Below are positions 13,890 through 27,289 of a stretch of 64,000 bases of DNA, one piece after another (positions within the stretch are counted from its first letter, which is position 1; the number at the start of each line of letters is the position of its first letter). Where the stretch lies: assembly GCA_003993805.1 (NCBI GenBank), contig RSEF01000001.1, positions 145,141,300 through 145,205,299 on the forward strand. The letters are read 5' to 3'. A model generated the notes under the pieces. It was given only the letters and a program-made list of their open reading frames with translations. It had not been told where the DNA came from and searched no databases. Both the position numbers and the translations under genes were made by a program. This stretch comes from Himantopus leucocephalus. Lineage: Eukaryota; Chordata; Aves; Charadriiformes; Recurvirostridae.

Positions 13890-16800
13890 TTTAAAAGCAA
13901 AAAGTCAAGACTGAACCCTGCATTCACTTCAAAGAACATAAAATACCCCAGGTTTAAAAAGCTATCAAAATTAGCATTAAACTGAACAGAATATGTGTCA
14001 AGGAACAGCTAAGGTACCCAAAAAATCCTAATTCTTACCCTGCTGAGAAGCCAGCCATCTGCCATGGCTGATTTTGTGGGCAGACTGCTGAAAATACATG
14101 CCACAAAACACTAGGTCTGTTTTTGTTTATACATATATATATATATGCATATATATATGTCTAGTCTACAGTACTAAATGTAGTGCTTTGTCGTCATGCC
14201 AACCTTTGTATTTTTCATGTAAGTACTATAATTTTATGATCTGGGCCCATGAGATCAGTATATAGGAGAGCAGAACTGGCAATGCATCTAATGGCACTGG
14301 GTAATTCCCAGGAACAGGCCAGGTGCTTGGCAGCCTGGAGAAGCAGACGAGGAGGAGGACAAAGTAGTACCTTCCTCTTGAGGGAGGGGTGAGGCTTTAA
14401 GCCACTGGCTGGCCTCATGAAGAATAAATGCCACAGGTCCATGCTCCCTCGTGGTGTTTCTGAATTCTGCAACAACCTCCACCTTTTCGATCAGAGCAAC
14501 CAGAGCAATGCAAACGGCACATATGGCTTCAATGAAGCTGTGTCTGAAATGTTTTTCAGAGTCGAGGTGGCAGTGGCAGAGAGAAAAGATCCAGAATGAC
14601 ATACAGAGGAGGTAAGGAAAAGGAATCTGCAGGGTAAGGATTAGGCAATGATGTATCAGAGGCTCAGGTTCAACCTCTTGTCCTCCACGTGGGTAAGGTG
14701 ACGAGTCTGCAGACATCCACACCTGTGCCTGAGTGCCATGCCTGAGGCCAAGTGCACCTCCCATCTTCATTGCTAACCTCCACAAAGACTTTTTGGCCTT
14801 TTCCTCTGGTGAGGAAGCCCTGCTGTGGTGCTGTGTAGAGTGTAAGAGGGCTGTGCCCAGGGGGCCAGGTCCTTGGACCCCCATATTGTAAAGACCTTCT
14901 ACCAGTATGCAGCAGGTCCGACACCAGATACACCTCACAGCCTGTGCAACCTCACATAGCTGATGTGAACACAGAGAAGCTTTATATCAAAGTCACAAGA
15001 AGAGCAGACTCGCCACGTGTCCCAGGGAAGGCTGCTGTGTACACCACCGTGCCTATAGGGCTCCACAGCTCCTGAGAAAGCCCTGTGCAGGCACGCACCT
15101 GGAGACTGCAAGGACAGGCTCTGGACTCTCCAGTGACCATTTCTGCCCCAGCCTTGCCTTGCTGAAGAAGGACCAAAACCTCCCTTTCCTCTTTCCTAGT
15201 TTATCACCAGCTAAGCTGTGTTCACCCCACCTCCAAACCCAACTCCTAGAGCAGAGGAAGCCTTCACCAACCTTTCTGCTTGGCCGTTAAAGCCCCTGTG
15301 TGCTCAGGTTGCTCACCCGGGCTTCCTTCTGTGAATCCAGGCTCACAAATGTTTTGTCTGCCAAGAAACATGAAGAGGTTTTTCTGACAACACACACCCC
15401 GTGGGAAGCGCTGGGGCATCAGAGAGGGCCTGGCCCGAGATTTGCCCATAGCTTGGTGTTCCCAGGAGCCTGCAACCACCCTTTCAGGTGCAGGGGATCA
15501 GTGCCCTTGTAGTGTGCCCTGAGTGGCACGTTCCACCTCATGGGGAAATTCCCAGGCCAGAGTGGACAAATGGACCAAACCTTGTTCATGCTGCTATCTG
15601 CTGCCCCTAGCTTGCATCTATGCCTCAGCAGCACGACTGTAGGACTCTCAGACAGCTGCTCCCACAGCTTAACACCAGGGACTGGTCAGCAGCAAAGCAT
15701 AGCACTCTCATGCACGTAGGGACAAGCATCACCTTGCAACAGACCCCTATCTCAGCAGGGAAGCTGGGAGGTACTAATGAACCGTGTTGGACACGGGTGT
15801 CACAGCCCTCACTGAATGCCCTGAGGCCATTTTCCTGCTGACTACCAGTTCCTGTAACATCCCAGACAGAGTCCAAAGAGCCGCCAGTGGGTGCGAGCCC
15901 TGCTACAGACAGGAGCAAATTTTCCCAACCACAATCCACATGGACATCTGGGTTAGCTACTTCAGTGAAACAGGGTTACACAAGCCACAGTTAAGAGGTG
16001 TCACAGGCTCTTGCTGGATTTCACTGCACTGCTCAGCCTCCGCTGCAATGAACTTCCATGCAGCCTCTCAGAGGTTCCCTATGGCAGATGACACCCTTGC
16101 TTGGCTACTGACTGTCAGAAAGGCCATTATCATTGAAAATGTTGCTAAGTTGCACCTGCAGGCACGTGCAACAGAACAGCAATGAGTGTCTTCCATACTC
16201 AGATCCCTTCTGCTTCTCAAATACTACACATGATGCTCAAACAACAGGGCCTAAAAAGTCCCCCATGGCCAGAGCACTTGCACTGAACTCAGATATTTTG
16301 GAGTCACTGGGAAGTAGTGAGTAACACCACAGTGAGCAAGGTAGCTGATTAAGCTAAGGCCCACATCTTCAAAATAACTGTGAACTCTAGGCTATGCTGT
16401 TCCAGACACACAAAGCCAGTCAAGCGTCAGCCGTCCTCAGCAAAATATGAAACCCACTCACGCTTCTGCTATGCCCAGCACATTGCCATGTACCTGCCAT
16501 GAATTTTCCATACCCAAACTAGTCAAGCAAAATCCATGCCAGCTTCAAAGCCACCCTTGTGACTTGCATTCAGTCTGTTTGTCATAAAGTTGTCCCTGTC
16601 ACATGGCAAGCCACTCCCAGACATGGTGGTGCATTCAGGATATATCTGGTGAGAGAGGCATAGCCTCTGTCAGTAGGAACAAAGAAACATGTGATGTTGA
16701 GCCTATTGTTTGTCCCCTGGATTTCAGTCCACTCTGCTTCATATTGCTCTTGCTGAGCGGACTCTGGACCACCTGAGGCCAATACTGGCGGCCCCCAAGG

Positions 16801-19800
16801 AGGAAAAGGGCCAGAAAGAGCCACCTAAATATGCGGCCAAATGCAGACGCTGACACCTATCATCAGTAAATTGTTTCTGTCCAGGCCCTGAAAGCCTGAG
16901 GACATCCAACACAGCAAATGTGGAAGCCGCTCTCTTGTTCAGTGAAATTCATGTCCGCTGGAAAAGGAGGCCTCAGCAGTCAGCATAAATCGCAGCAGCC
17001 CGCGCAGCCTGCATCAGCTCACACCAGGGAATAAGACCAAAGCATCTTGGTGTAAATCTTCCCCAAGATACGCTCCATTGCTTTTCACTTGCCAACAAGG
17101 ACGAGGGCATAGTCGTTTTGTTATCTGTCATTATCTGTTTTCGTGTTCTCACAAACAAATGGGTAATATTCCCCCAGCAGGTAGCACTCTCCAAGGCTGG
17201 CCCCTGGGAATAGATGAATGCATTCATTGCGGGGACCTTTGCATTGAAACTGAACCCGGCTGATCTCTGTGGCGCTGGGCTGTAAAGGCAGGCTAATGAA
17301 CACAAAAGGGGTCAGTGAAGTTATGCCAAACATACGCTGTGTAATTGATTTCCAGATTTGGTTCGCTATCTGTATTACCAAAGAACAAAGGAGGAGAAAG
17401 ACTTAAAATATGATGCAAGACATAAATATTTCTCAGTGGGATGTTTTTAAAGTTTTCTGTAAGGCATCATCTGCTCTTTAAGCCTTGACTATTATTCCAT
17501 TTTCAGAATTTATAGCACAAATAATAACCACATTTTCTTTCTTTTAGAAGTATCCATACAGGTCCTCAAATAGTTGGCTATCAATCTGAGGAACGAATAT
17601 CTTAGACATGGCTCTCCCAGCCGAGGCCTCAAGAGATAAGAGGATAATAACACTACGCATTAGCCCTAAGCTTTCCTGAAAGCCACAATTCCCCCGCAGA
17701 ACCAGTTACTTCCCAGCACAGGGTTAGTTTCTTGGTAGCTGGCAAAGTTCACCCCAGCAACTCGCGCAGCATTTCCTGCCGTCCCCTTCCCACTTTCTCA
17801 AGAAAACCGGGATGGAACAAAATAGCTGTTGAGGCCAGAGTCGATTGCCATCCCCAGATGCTTTACATTCAACATGCCATCTGTGTTTTGTTTTCTTGTT
17901 AAGAGGGTTTTGTAACAGTTTTTATTATCTACTGTAACTAGAAACAACAGCAGGAAATCGTGTAGCGCAAAGCAAGTATAGGGAGTGATTTGGCTTCACA
18001 ATCACCGGCCATCAATCCTCCACTTGAAACCTCTCCATTGTGAGCCTTTTCCACCCTCGCTTGCACGTGTGTATGTGAGAGAGAGAGGGTGCAAGTGTGG
18101 GGCAAAAGCATGCATTTGGCAGAAAGGCAGGAGAAGGGTGAAAAGACCTCCAAAAGACCTAAGGCATAGCAGGGTTTAATGATGTTGCAAACAGACATCG
18201 TTTGCACACAGCATGCCAACCGGTTAGCTCATTGCTCATTTTTCTGAGGGGAACGCAAACTTTTCTGCATCTTTGGTCAGCTCAAGAGATTATCTGACTG
18301 TCCAATTTCCTCGGTCCTGTGCTCTCAGCAATTTGATTAACAGCTTCATTGATTAATAGTGATTAGTTTAACCAACGGAGTTAACCTCAGAATTAATGTG
18401 TGGTCAGTAATTTAAGTGACTTGTAAAAAAATCATCCTGATTGCTGTCTTGCAGCCTATTTCCCATTAAATATTTCTTTTCATTTGTAACCTTCTGCTTG
18501 CTGTACAAACCCACCATCTCACACAAACTCCAGTTTCAGTGTTTGTACTCCTCTGTATACACTAAGTGGAGGAAAAGGGAAGAAGCAGCACAGATTATGA
18601 TATCCTAGTATAGGGTTATTGTAAAATTGCACTCGCTGCATACCAAGGAATAGGAAATTTCATTTTCAAGGGCTCCCCGGGGGTCTGAGATAAACTACAA
18701 AAGTCACAACTTGTCATAATTAAACACTCATGCCCATTACACACAAAGGAAATTATGCACATTTATCTAGGTCATTGAAACATTCATATGGCAATACTAT
18801 ACATGAATGTCCATTAATATCCTGTAAGAATTTAGTGAAAGTGTTCTCCCAGAAGTGATGCAAGGCAGTCTCAGATGAAGGTGCCATAATAGCATGGAGG
18901 AGAGAGGGGGAAGCATTGGGAATGGTTAATATATTTCCAGCAGGAATGCAAAAGTGCTTATATGGGTATACCACCATTCCCTCTTGGACGAGTAAAGCAT
19001 GAATATCTTAATTGGATAAGCTTTTCGTATTGTTATTCTATATGGCTATCAAGCAGCAGTAATGGGAGTGGTTTAAAAACTGATAGACAGCAAGCGTTTT
19101 GCCATTTGAAAGTCAGCTTGGTTCATCTAATGAAATTTGGTTTATTGGAAGTTGGTAGCTCTGAAAATATCTCCCACATCTTCTCTCAGATTTGCATTTT
19201 GAATATCTACTTGCTGCGGGAATGTGTGCGGGGGCTGACAAATAAGAAGATATTTTCCTATAGACACCATTGTAGTCATCCATATTCCCTTTATTCTTGT
19301 CACCTCTTCAATGGTAAACTGTAGTAACCTTGCCTAACCTCCAGTCCTTTCCAAAACTAAAAAAAAAAAAAATATGTTTTTTTCCCATTAAAAAAGCAGC
19401 AAGGATTGTTAGAAACAGCCCTGATGAGTTTGGCACTAGCATCTCCTGGGGAATTAATGGCCAGGTGTCGCTAATGGCTCTCAGCTTTGCGTCAACACTC
19501 CAAGTCACTCCTAATCCCCAGGACGGGTTCTGCTCCTTATTGCTTAATTAGAACACAAACAGCTCTATGAAAATAACACTGACGGTCTGACTCAAACCCA
19601 CAAAAGAAGATAAAATGCAGGACTTAAGGGTTAAAAAAAATAAAATAAAATCCCAGAAGGACTAACACACAGCCATCTGTATAAGTAGGTTTTGTTTTAC
19701 AGAAAACACTGTTAATAGAAATGACTGAAAATGTATTTTTTCAGAATCTGATCTGTAGATGTTTTGCAGCTAAAAGACTTGCATTCAGTTGCTTTTATTC

Positions 19801-22800
19801 CTAGATTATGTTTTATGCTATTTGGACCACTGCCAAGTATGTGACAACCCTTGTGTGGGAAAGTGGCATGAATTTTAAGAATGAATGAGTATGCCTCCAA
19901 GTGTTTGTGCCAGAAGCACCTCATTCACTAGTGGTGTTTGTTTCTTATATAAGACGTTTTATTCATCCAATCAGAAAAAAAAAATCTTACCATATGACCC
20001 ATGAAATTTGTGCAACATGAAGAGTCATCAGGTAGAAGAACCCACAATTTTGATATTCCACCAAAATATTGGGTAAAACTCTTGGCCAATAAACATGTTC
20101 ACAGGAAATCAGTAGTAAGTCACGCACCATTTTTTAACTCAAAAGGAAGGGAGTTTGTGATAGCATTTGAAGCAATACTACTTTCTTCTGCTTTCAAAAC
20201 ACTTTTCAAGCTCAGACACGTATAATTGTTTGGTGTTTAAAGAAGTGTGCCATCCCCAGCTCTACAAATAGAAAGGTCTGCCTAAAGAAGGAGGCTCCTA
20301 GAAAGCCAGATCAAATTAGCCATGTGTGTTTATTCTTCAAGTTTCAAACTTTATTGTCAGAATGATCCAAGGGTCACGTTTGTGAAAATCTATAATTTTT
20401 TCTGTATGGACAAAGCAATCCAAATTAAACCCAACGCTCTGTTTAAAATACAGGACTTGCAATGTATGCCTGGCTGTAGGAGAAATTTCCAGACCTGTAC
20501 TAGTAAGATCCGTGTCTGGATGTAGATGCAAACACATGATTTTCCTTAAGACACTTTGTTCCAGCTGCCAAAGAAAGAATTTTTATTCTTTAGCTTTTTG
20601 CAAACCTGGATATACACCAGATATAGTCCTACAGTAAGTAGGAACATGACCTTTAGACTTTTATAGAAACCCAATGCTAAAACACAATTCAAATGATTGT
20701 TTTACAATGCATTAAAACAACCTTTTTCTCCCAAATTAGCAGACAACTCTACACTAAGTCACATTTCCTTCAAGAGGATGTTAGTGAAAATAAAGTGTTA
20801 TTTTATAGGTTTTCATTGGTGTCACTTGGAAAAAAAAAAAAAAGAGATGCAGCCATCAGTACTTTGCATGCATTTGGAAGATGTGCCATACCTATTAGCA
20901 GTACTATTATCCCTGTCAGCAGCGCTGCTATGCTTCTGCTAAGCTGCCTCGGAAGGCTCACATACATACAATGCATCCTGTTTCCCCTCAAAAAAAATCA
21001 CTTAAGCTGACTTCTGCTAATCCCCCTGGCCACACAGAGTGGGCTCAGTCAGGCCAGGGAGCAGAGCCAATTTATAATGTGAGCTACAGTATCTCTTGCA
21101 AGATAGAAATTCAGCTTGGTGTTTGGAAAGTGAAAGAGGAGGAGAGGATGTCGGAAGGTTTTCACAGCTATCCTGGTAAAAAAATCTGAGTGAGCTCCAT
21201 ACTGGCAATGACAGTAATAACACAGAGCATCTACTGAGCAACGGTAGTTACTCTGCTTTTTTGTGTCTCTGTGTGTAGCAAACTGGAAGTACAAGTTTCA
21301 TCAATTCATATGTATTAAAGACTCACAACTTTGTACATGCAGATTCAGAACTTTTGAAAGAAGTGTTGCTTCATTTCTTTCAGCCAGTTCTAGCTTCAGC
21401 CTTTTTTTTTTTACCCTGAGATATACATTTTATATATTGTAAAGTACACCACAGGCTTGCACTATAAATTATTTCCCTAGGGTTTCGCTAGGGTAGAAGG
21501 GTTGCTTTTAACAATATACCTATCCAAATGTGGCTGTGTGCATTTATCAGTCCAGTGTTCAATTACTTGGAAACTCTTAATAGCCATGTAGGAACTGAAG
21601 CTTTTGTCCAGCTTATCCTGTTTGGCTACATTTCATATGTTGGCAAATAATTACTCCTTTGTGCAAGTGGTACTGTGCGAGGGAAATTTCCCCAAATGAC
21701 AGAAAAAAAATGAGTGCCCTCATTTTATGCACTGTATTGTCACCATTTGCTAAGCATGATGTGTTAGGTGTTGATTTTGCAGTATGTCTCCATGGCAAAA
21801 TGAAGTTATGAATGTAGCATGGCTGGGCATTTCTATGCCTCATTGAATCTACTTAGCCCGGGTAACAAGAGGAGTGAAAGGATGGTGTACGGCAATCAGA
21901 ACGGCTCAGCAACCCAATTGCCCTCCTGAGATTTGCCAGCGAGGCCTGAAGCCTGTTCCACCGCGTCTTTGATGCTCTTGTACATCTTTATAAGCACACC
22001 TTCATCTTGTTATGGAGACAAACCCCTAGAAAGGGAGAGAAGGCATGACTTGTTTCTCTCCTAAGAGATTAGGCGACGCCACCTCCTTCTTCCTCACCTT
22101 CCTTTTAAATCGGTATATGTATGGATGGGATTCCCTGGAGGAAACATGACAGAAGCAGGTCTTCAGGAAGGAAGGCACCAAAACAGGTAAGTAGTAAGAA
22201 CATGGTAGTATCCCGCAGGAAAGGTGCACCACATCCTAAGGGCCGTGGACCGAAAGGGTATGGGGGTGACATGCAGGCAGCTGAGGTGGGATGTGCCTGC
22301 AGGGTGGAGGCCACAGGTGGGCAACATAACTCAGAAATACACCAGGTGGGAAAAAACAGGGCTGTGCAGTGCTTCAAAAATGAGTGTAAGGCAACTCCAG
22401 CTGAGAGGAGTCAAGAGAGAGTGGTGAGGGTTGAAGTGACAAGCAAAGAGGACAAGCTTTGTCGCAGCACATTTCCCAGGCTGGAGGGTGCAGTGCCCAT
22501 GCTGCAGGGCAGTCGGCACTGGGACTGGGATGGCCCTGGGATGAGCCTGCAGCTCTTGAGCATGTATCTGTGGGTTGCCAAAGAAGTGACTCCCATCCCA
22601 CTGGGTGTCTGTTTTCCAATAGCATTCCCTGAGAGTTAACATGCAGTTATAACACATACACTTACATGCTTTAATACATCATCAGTTGTTTAAGTTATAT
22701 CTGCATAAAATGAGTGTTCAAAATATTGAGCGGCTGTGTAACCAAGAGTTGAGCAGACCTAAACACTTCATGAAATACCAACAAAATAGCTGTAAATCTC

Positions 22801-25800
22801 AAGCTTAAAATGCCCTGCTCAATATGAGCACAATATTTAATCTTACTTTTTCTTCGGGACACACATCATTAACTGCTAATCAACTCAAGCTTCAGAAATC
22901 CCTGAGCAGTCTTCTCAGTTTTCAAAAATGCAGTCAAGAAACAAAGTACTTTTTATCCCACCCTCGGCAACAGTAACAGGTCCCAGAGGTGTCCAGGTGC
23001 AGACGACATCACTGCGCTGCACAGCAAACCACGCTGCGCTGGACGTACTTTGCCTGTGTTTTATAGGACTTGCCCAAAGCCCTCCAGGTTGACAAACATA
23101 ACTGCTCCTCGGCACATGGCGTTACACACACCTTGGCTGTCAATTAGGCAGGGTCTGGGAAGCCAAGCCAAGAAGCCGGCAGAGCTCGCCTGCTCCCATG
23201 AAGTCTGGGCAGGCGGATGCAGGCTTGGTGGGGGCAGTGCGCCACGCAGCTGCTCCAACTGGGTGGGAGGCAGAGGAGGGCTTTCTTTGCTGAATGAGCT
23301 GAGCTGTGGCATCAGGGGCAAAGCAGATCCCTGTTGCTGGAAGTTTTTATTTCCCTGTTGGAGTCTGACCTGGGAACGGTCACCCTTTGTGCACAGGGGT
23401 GAGCTCATGCACACCCACTGCAAGCGCCCTTATTTGTAAGGGAGGGGTTGGTATTTAATTAGCCCGGTGGGATGTGCTGTGCGTTTCCACAGAGTGAGAG
23501 AATGCTGCTTTGTTAAAAAGTATGCTTGCAGGTGCTAACAGGAGTAATTGGTGGATTCCCCCCCAGCGTAACGCTTCTGCTGGGGAATTTCTGCCCTGGA
23601 TCCTGGAGCCTCTCATATCCCTGAATAACTGCACTGTGCGTGCCCCTGCAGCCTTGATTGTGGAGGCTCTTGCTCCAGAGTCTTTTCCCCATCTCTCTGA
23701 TTTTTTGGGGATATTTATACAGCATGAGCACAGCCCAGAAAGCAGGCTGCCTTCATTTGAGTTCATGTTGTGTGCCAGAGACCTCGGTCACTTCCTTTCT
23801 CTTCATCTTCATCCTCCTTCCTTTTCTCCCCCGCCTTTTCATTCCACAACTGTTATTGCAGGAGGCTGCTGATAAAGGTGCCGTCTCGGGAGTCAAAATG
23901 TGGCAAGAGTCTACTCCACCAGGTGCAAGGAGCCCCAAACTGTCTATGTGGGAGATAGATAGGCACAAGATTAGGTATGCAAGAGGGGCACATATAGGGG
24001 CACTTGTGCTAGACTCCCCCAGCTCCAGAATCAAGCTTGGAGGAATTGCCTTCCCACCACCCCCATGTTAATAAATCCTGCCTAGTGGGCTCAGCTGCCT
24101 GGGCAGCATGTGGGTCTGAGTTGGCAAACCTGAGCTTCACCATGAGGATAGACTAGCTCAGGTCTCCATGACCTCAGACATCTCTGTACCAGGCTAACAC
24201 TAGGTATGCCTCCCCACCCTATGCCTGCCATTCTGCTCTTGGAGGATCACCCATGCCTGGCATCCTGCCTGGTATATCCTCTCTCCAAATCAATAATGAG
24301 GGTGATACTGCTCTGCTAAGGGCACCTGCCCTGCCAGCAGCCCTTGGTCTCCAGACCAAGCATGATGCTGCACCTTCTGCCCACACTGCTCCAGGTCGGC
24401 TCTATATCTGCAGAAAAATGGCTGAATCCACACTATCCAACACACCAACCTGTTCATCATTATTACTGGCATTGCTGGGGAGGTGGGGGACAGTCTGAAG
24501 TGCACAAATCAGTGAGAGAGTTATGTTGCAGCCCTCCAGAACAGCGGCTTTGTAGCCTGGCTCCAAAAGGATGTGAGGAGTAGGGATGTGGATGTGGTGT
24601 GAGGGGAGACGTAAGGTGCCAGGCCTGCTGGGGTAGCACTGGAGGACTGTGCAGCAGGGTCAGACCCGTTACAGTCTGGTCCTCACAGCGTGTTACCCAA
24701 GTTTTGACCCAGAAAGTGCAGGGCTGGCTCACTCCAAATGAGTTGTCAGGCAGCAAACGAGCAGGAACCCCACGATGTCCTGGGCACCTGGTTGTGGGTT
24801 CAAACAAAGGAGCCAGGCTATTGAGCTCGCCATCTCTGCACCGAATGCTTCCCTATTAATGGCTGCTCTGTTGCTCAGTGTGGAGGAGGCAGCAGGTTTT
24901 TGAGGTAAATTGGACTCAAAAAATTAATGGCCTGGATTGATTAGTACCAGGTACTTGAACTGAACCCTCATCTGAAGAAGGAGCTAGTGGAGGGCTCTGG
25001 AGGGCTGTGCTAGTTCTGCTGAAGAGAGCTGCTTGGTGTGTAGCTTATTTCAGCGTTGGTCCATGCCTCCTAGCTGCAGGCTAGAGGACATTACCATAGC
25101 TGGCTTTTATTTTTCCATTCTAGAGGGACCTTTTAATGAGGAGGCTTTGCCTCACAGACGTCCCCTCCTCTGAGTCAGTCTGGTGTAAGAGAAATAAGGA
25201 TATGGCCCAGAGGGACTAATCATATAAATAAGATTTTAGGATCTGACTCAAGTAATAAATGAAAGACTGGCAATTTCATATTATGAAACCCCAGCTGCAC
25301 GAACTCTCAACTTCAGCCTAGTGCCTCTGCCAGCTTCCAGCTGGCTATCAGAAATCGTTTCCACTTCAGCGAGACCAATGTTAAAATGTCCCCTTAATCC
25401 TTTTCCAAACCGTGCCCACGCATTCTAGCTGTATTTATTTTTACTACAATTCGAGCAGAAAAGGTGGCCTGACGTCGCCCTAGGAAAAAGCAACAGCGTT
25501 GGTTTGAAGGCTCCAGCCCAGCGCCCACCGTCCTTCCCAGCCTGGGAGGCTCAGGGCTCTGCCCGGCCCTGCCACAGCCCCGTCCTCGCAGCCCTGACCC
25601 CCTCAGGCGCGCTGCACAGGGGGCCGTGAGCCCAAAAGCAAGAACAAAAAATAAAAACAGAATGGATTTAAAAAAAAAAAAAAAAGCCCATTTCACAGGG
25701 TTTTTTACCACCCATTTTGCTGAGGTTTGCGAGGTACGGCTGTGGCTGGGCCTTCTCACCTTTTGAGTGTGTCGCAGCTCATCCATCAGGGGAAGATGGT

Positions 25801-26998
25801 GGGTGGCCAGGGGGTGGGTTTTGCTGAGCTGCGTTGGCTCACGTTCACCGGCTGGCGGGCGCTTTCCGGAGAGGGGGAAAGAAATTTTCCGCCGCCCCCC
25901 CCCGCTTCATCCTGTGAGCCCTGATCAGTGACATTTCAGCTTTCCAGCTGTGTGGCTTGAAGCAAGGAAGGTGGCGCAGGCTGGGTGCACGGGCACCCTG
26001 CTGTGGCTCCCTGCGCCGGGCAAGTGCCGCTGGAAACAGCTTTTTGTAGAAATTCATGGGTGACAGCAGCTGCAGGACAGCTGCTCCCGAGGCGGCTGTA
26101 TTTCAGTCGGTGGGGGAACCATACCTATGTAGGGGCATGGGGAGGGAAGCCCTGGGGAAACCCTTCGGGGCGGGTGGCAGGGCAGCTCCCATGGCCACCG
26201 AGGGCGGCTGCCACTGTGACACCGTGGGCACCAGGCCTGCACGCGTGGGGCAGGGGACGCTGGCACCGCTGTCACTCCTGTCATTATTAATAATAATTTC
26301 ATGTGGCCCTCGGTAATCTGGGGGAGGCGCTGCCCTTAGCGGGGTGGGAGACATTGGTGGCCAGGGGGCATGGAGAGGCTGGCCCCGCAGGACCCCTTGC
26401 ATGGCAACTGGCAAGACAGGGGACCTGGGGGGGACACGGCTGCCATAGGAACCTGCTGCTGGCTTTATTGTTAAGCAAAAAAACAACGCCTAACGTCTGA
26501 CGAGGGGTGTCAGTGCTGCAGGGGGAGGCTGGGGGGCTGCCGCAGCTCCTGCTGGGGGGGAACCACTGGTCTGGGTGGGTGTGTGTGGGACCGGCTCCCA
26601 CTCCGCAGCGAGAGCTGGGCTGTTTCGGAAGCACAGGGGTCCAGACCAAGGTCGGCTTGGTGAGCACAGGGGCAGTAGGGACACTGCCACCCTGCAGCTG
26701 CTGTGGAGACCCATTGACACAGCCTGTCAGCAGACCCAGGCTTTCCAGAGTGGAGCATGGCCGCACACGGGGCACCTGTGGCTCATTGAGGCGCTCTGGG
26801 CCGGCAGTTCTCTGCAAGCCTGGCTCATTTCAGTCACGGGGAACCCAAAATGATTAGTCACTTTTGAGAAATTTGGCCATTGTGCATGGTCACGAATCAG
26901 TGTCAGCATATCCTCAAGTGCCAGTCCTTTCATTCCCTAAAATCTAGTTCACAAACTGTAGGGTTTTTCAGCATGTTTTAGTTGGTCCACATTTGCCT
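13890..26998. other. large gene-poor stretch
   Basis: About 13 kb with no exon I can support. It contains an AT microsatellite (14,129-14,160), homeodomain-motif-rich DNA near 18,290-18,480, poly-A runs near 19,361 and 20,828, and GC-rich DNA from about 25,430 to 26,850. The longest ORFs (14938-14288, 22121-22639 and 26817-26299) show no family and overlap ORFs in other frames. Confidence 0.45.
14129..14160. repeat. (AT)n microsatellite
   Basis: Interrupted AT/TA run with ATGCAT in the middle, nearly palindromic. Confidence 0.9.
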
Positions 26999-27280
26999 TC
27001 TTTTTCTTTCTTTTGTTATTTTTCTTTTTCAATTCTTTCTCTTTCTTTCTTTCTTTCTTTATTTATTTATCCATCCCTCCCTCAGTTCCTTCGTTCCTTC
27101 CTTCCGNTATCCCTCCCTCCCTCAGTTCCTTCGTTCCTTCCTTCCATCTTTCCTTCCTTCCTTTTTCTCTTTCTTTCTTTCTCTTTCTTTCTTTCCTCCT
27201 TTCCTTCTTTCTTTTCCTCCCTTCCTTTATTTCTCTCTCTCTCTCTCTATTTCTTTATTTCTTTTTCCTTTTTTTGTCAA
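26999..27280. repeat. pyrimidine-rich low-complexity tract
   Basis: About 280 bp almost purely C and T on the plus strand, made of TTTC, TTCC, CCCT and CTCT units, interrupted by one N at 27,107. A roughly 38-bp segment occurs on both sides of the N. The long ORFs over this tract are compositional. Confidence 0.92.
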
Positions 27281-27289
27281 AATAAGCAG

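Noticed and set aside
14288..14938. 216-codon ORF on the minus strand
   Set aside because: The longest ORF of the left part, but no domain, low-complexity Ser run, opposite-strand ORFs over the same DNA and no splice context. I briefly considered a Harbinger-type transposase and found none of its motifs.
22121..22639. 172-codon ORF on the plus strand
   Set aside because: No family resemblance, unusual composition, and overlapping ORFs on the other strand.
26299..26817. 172-codon ORF on the minus strand
   Set aside because: Lies in the GC-rich island where all frames are long; Pro/Ser/Thr-rich with no motif.
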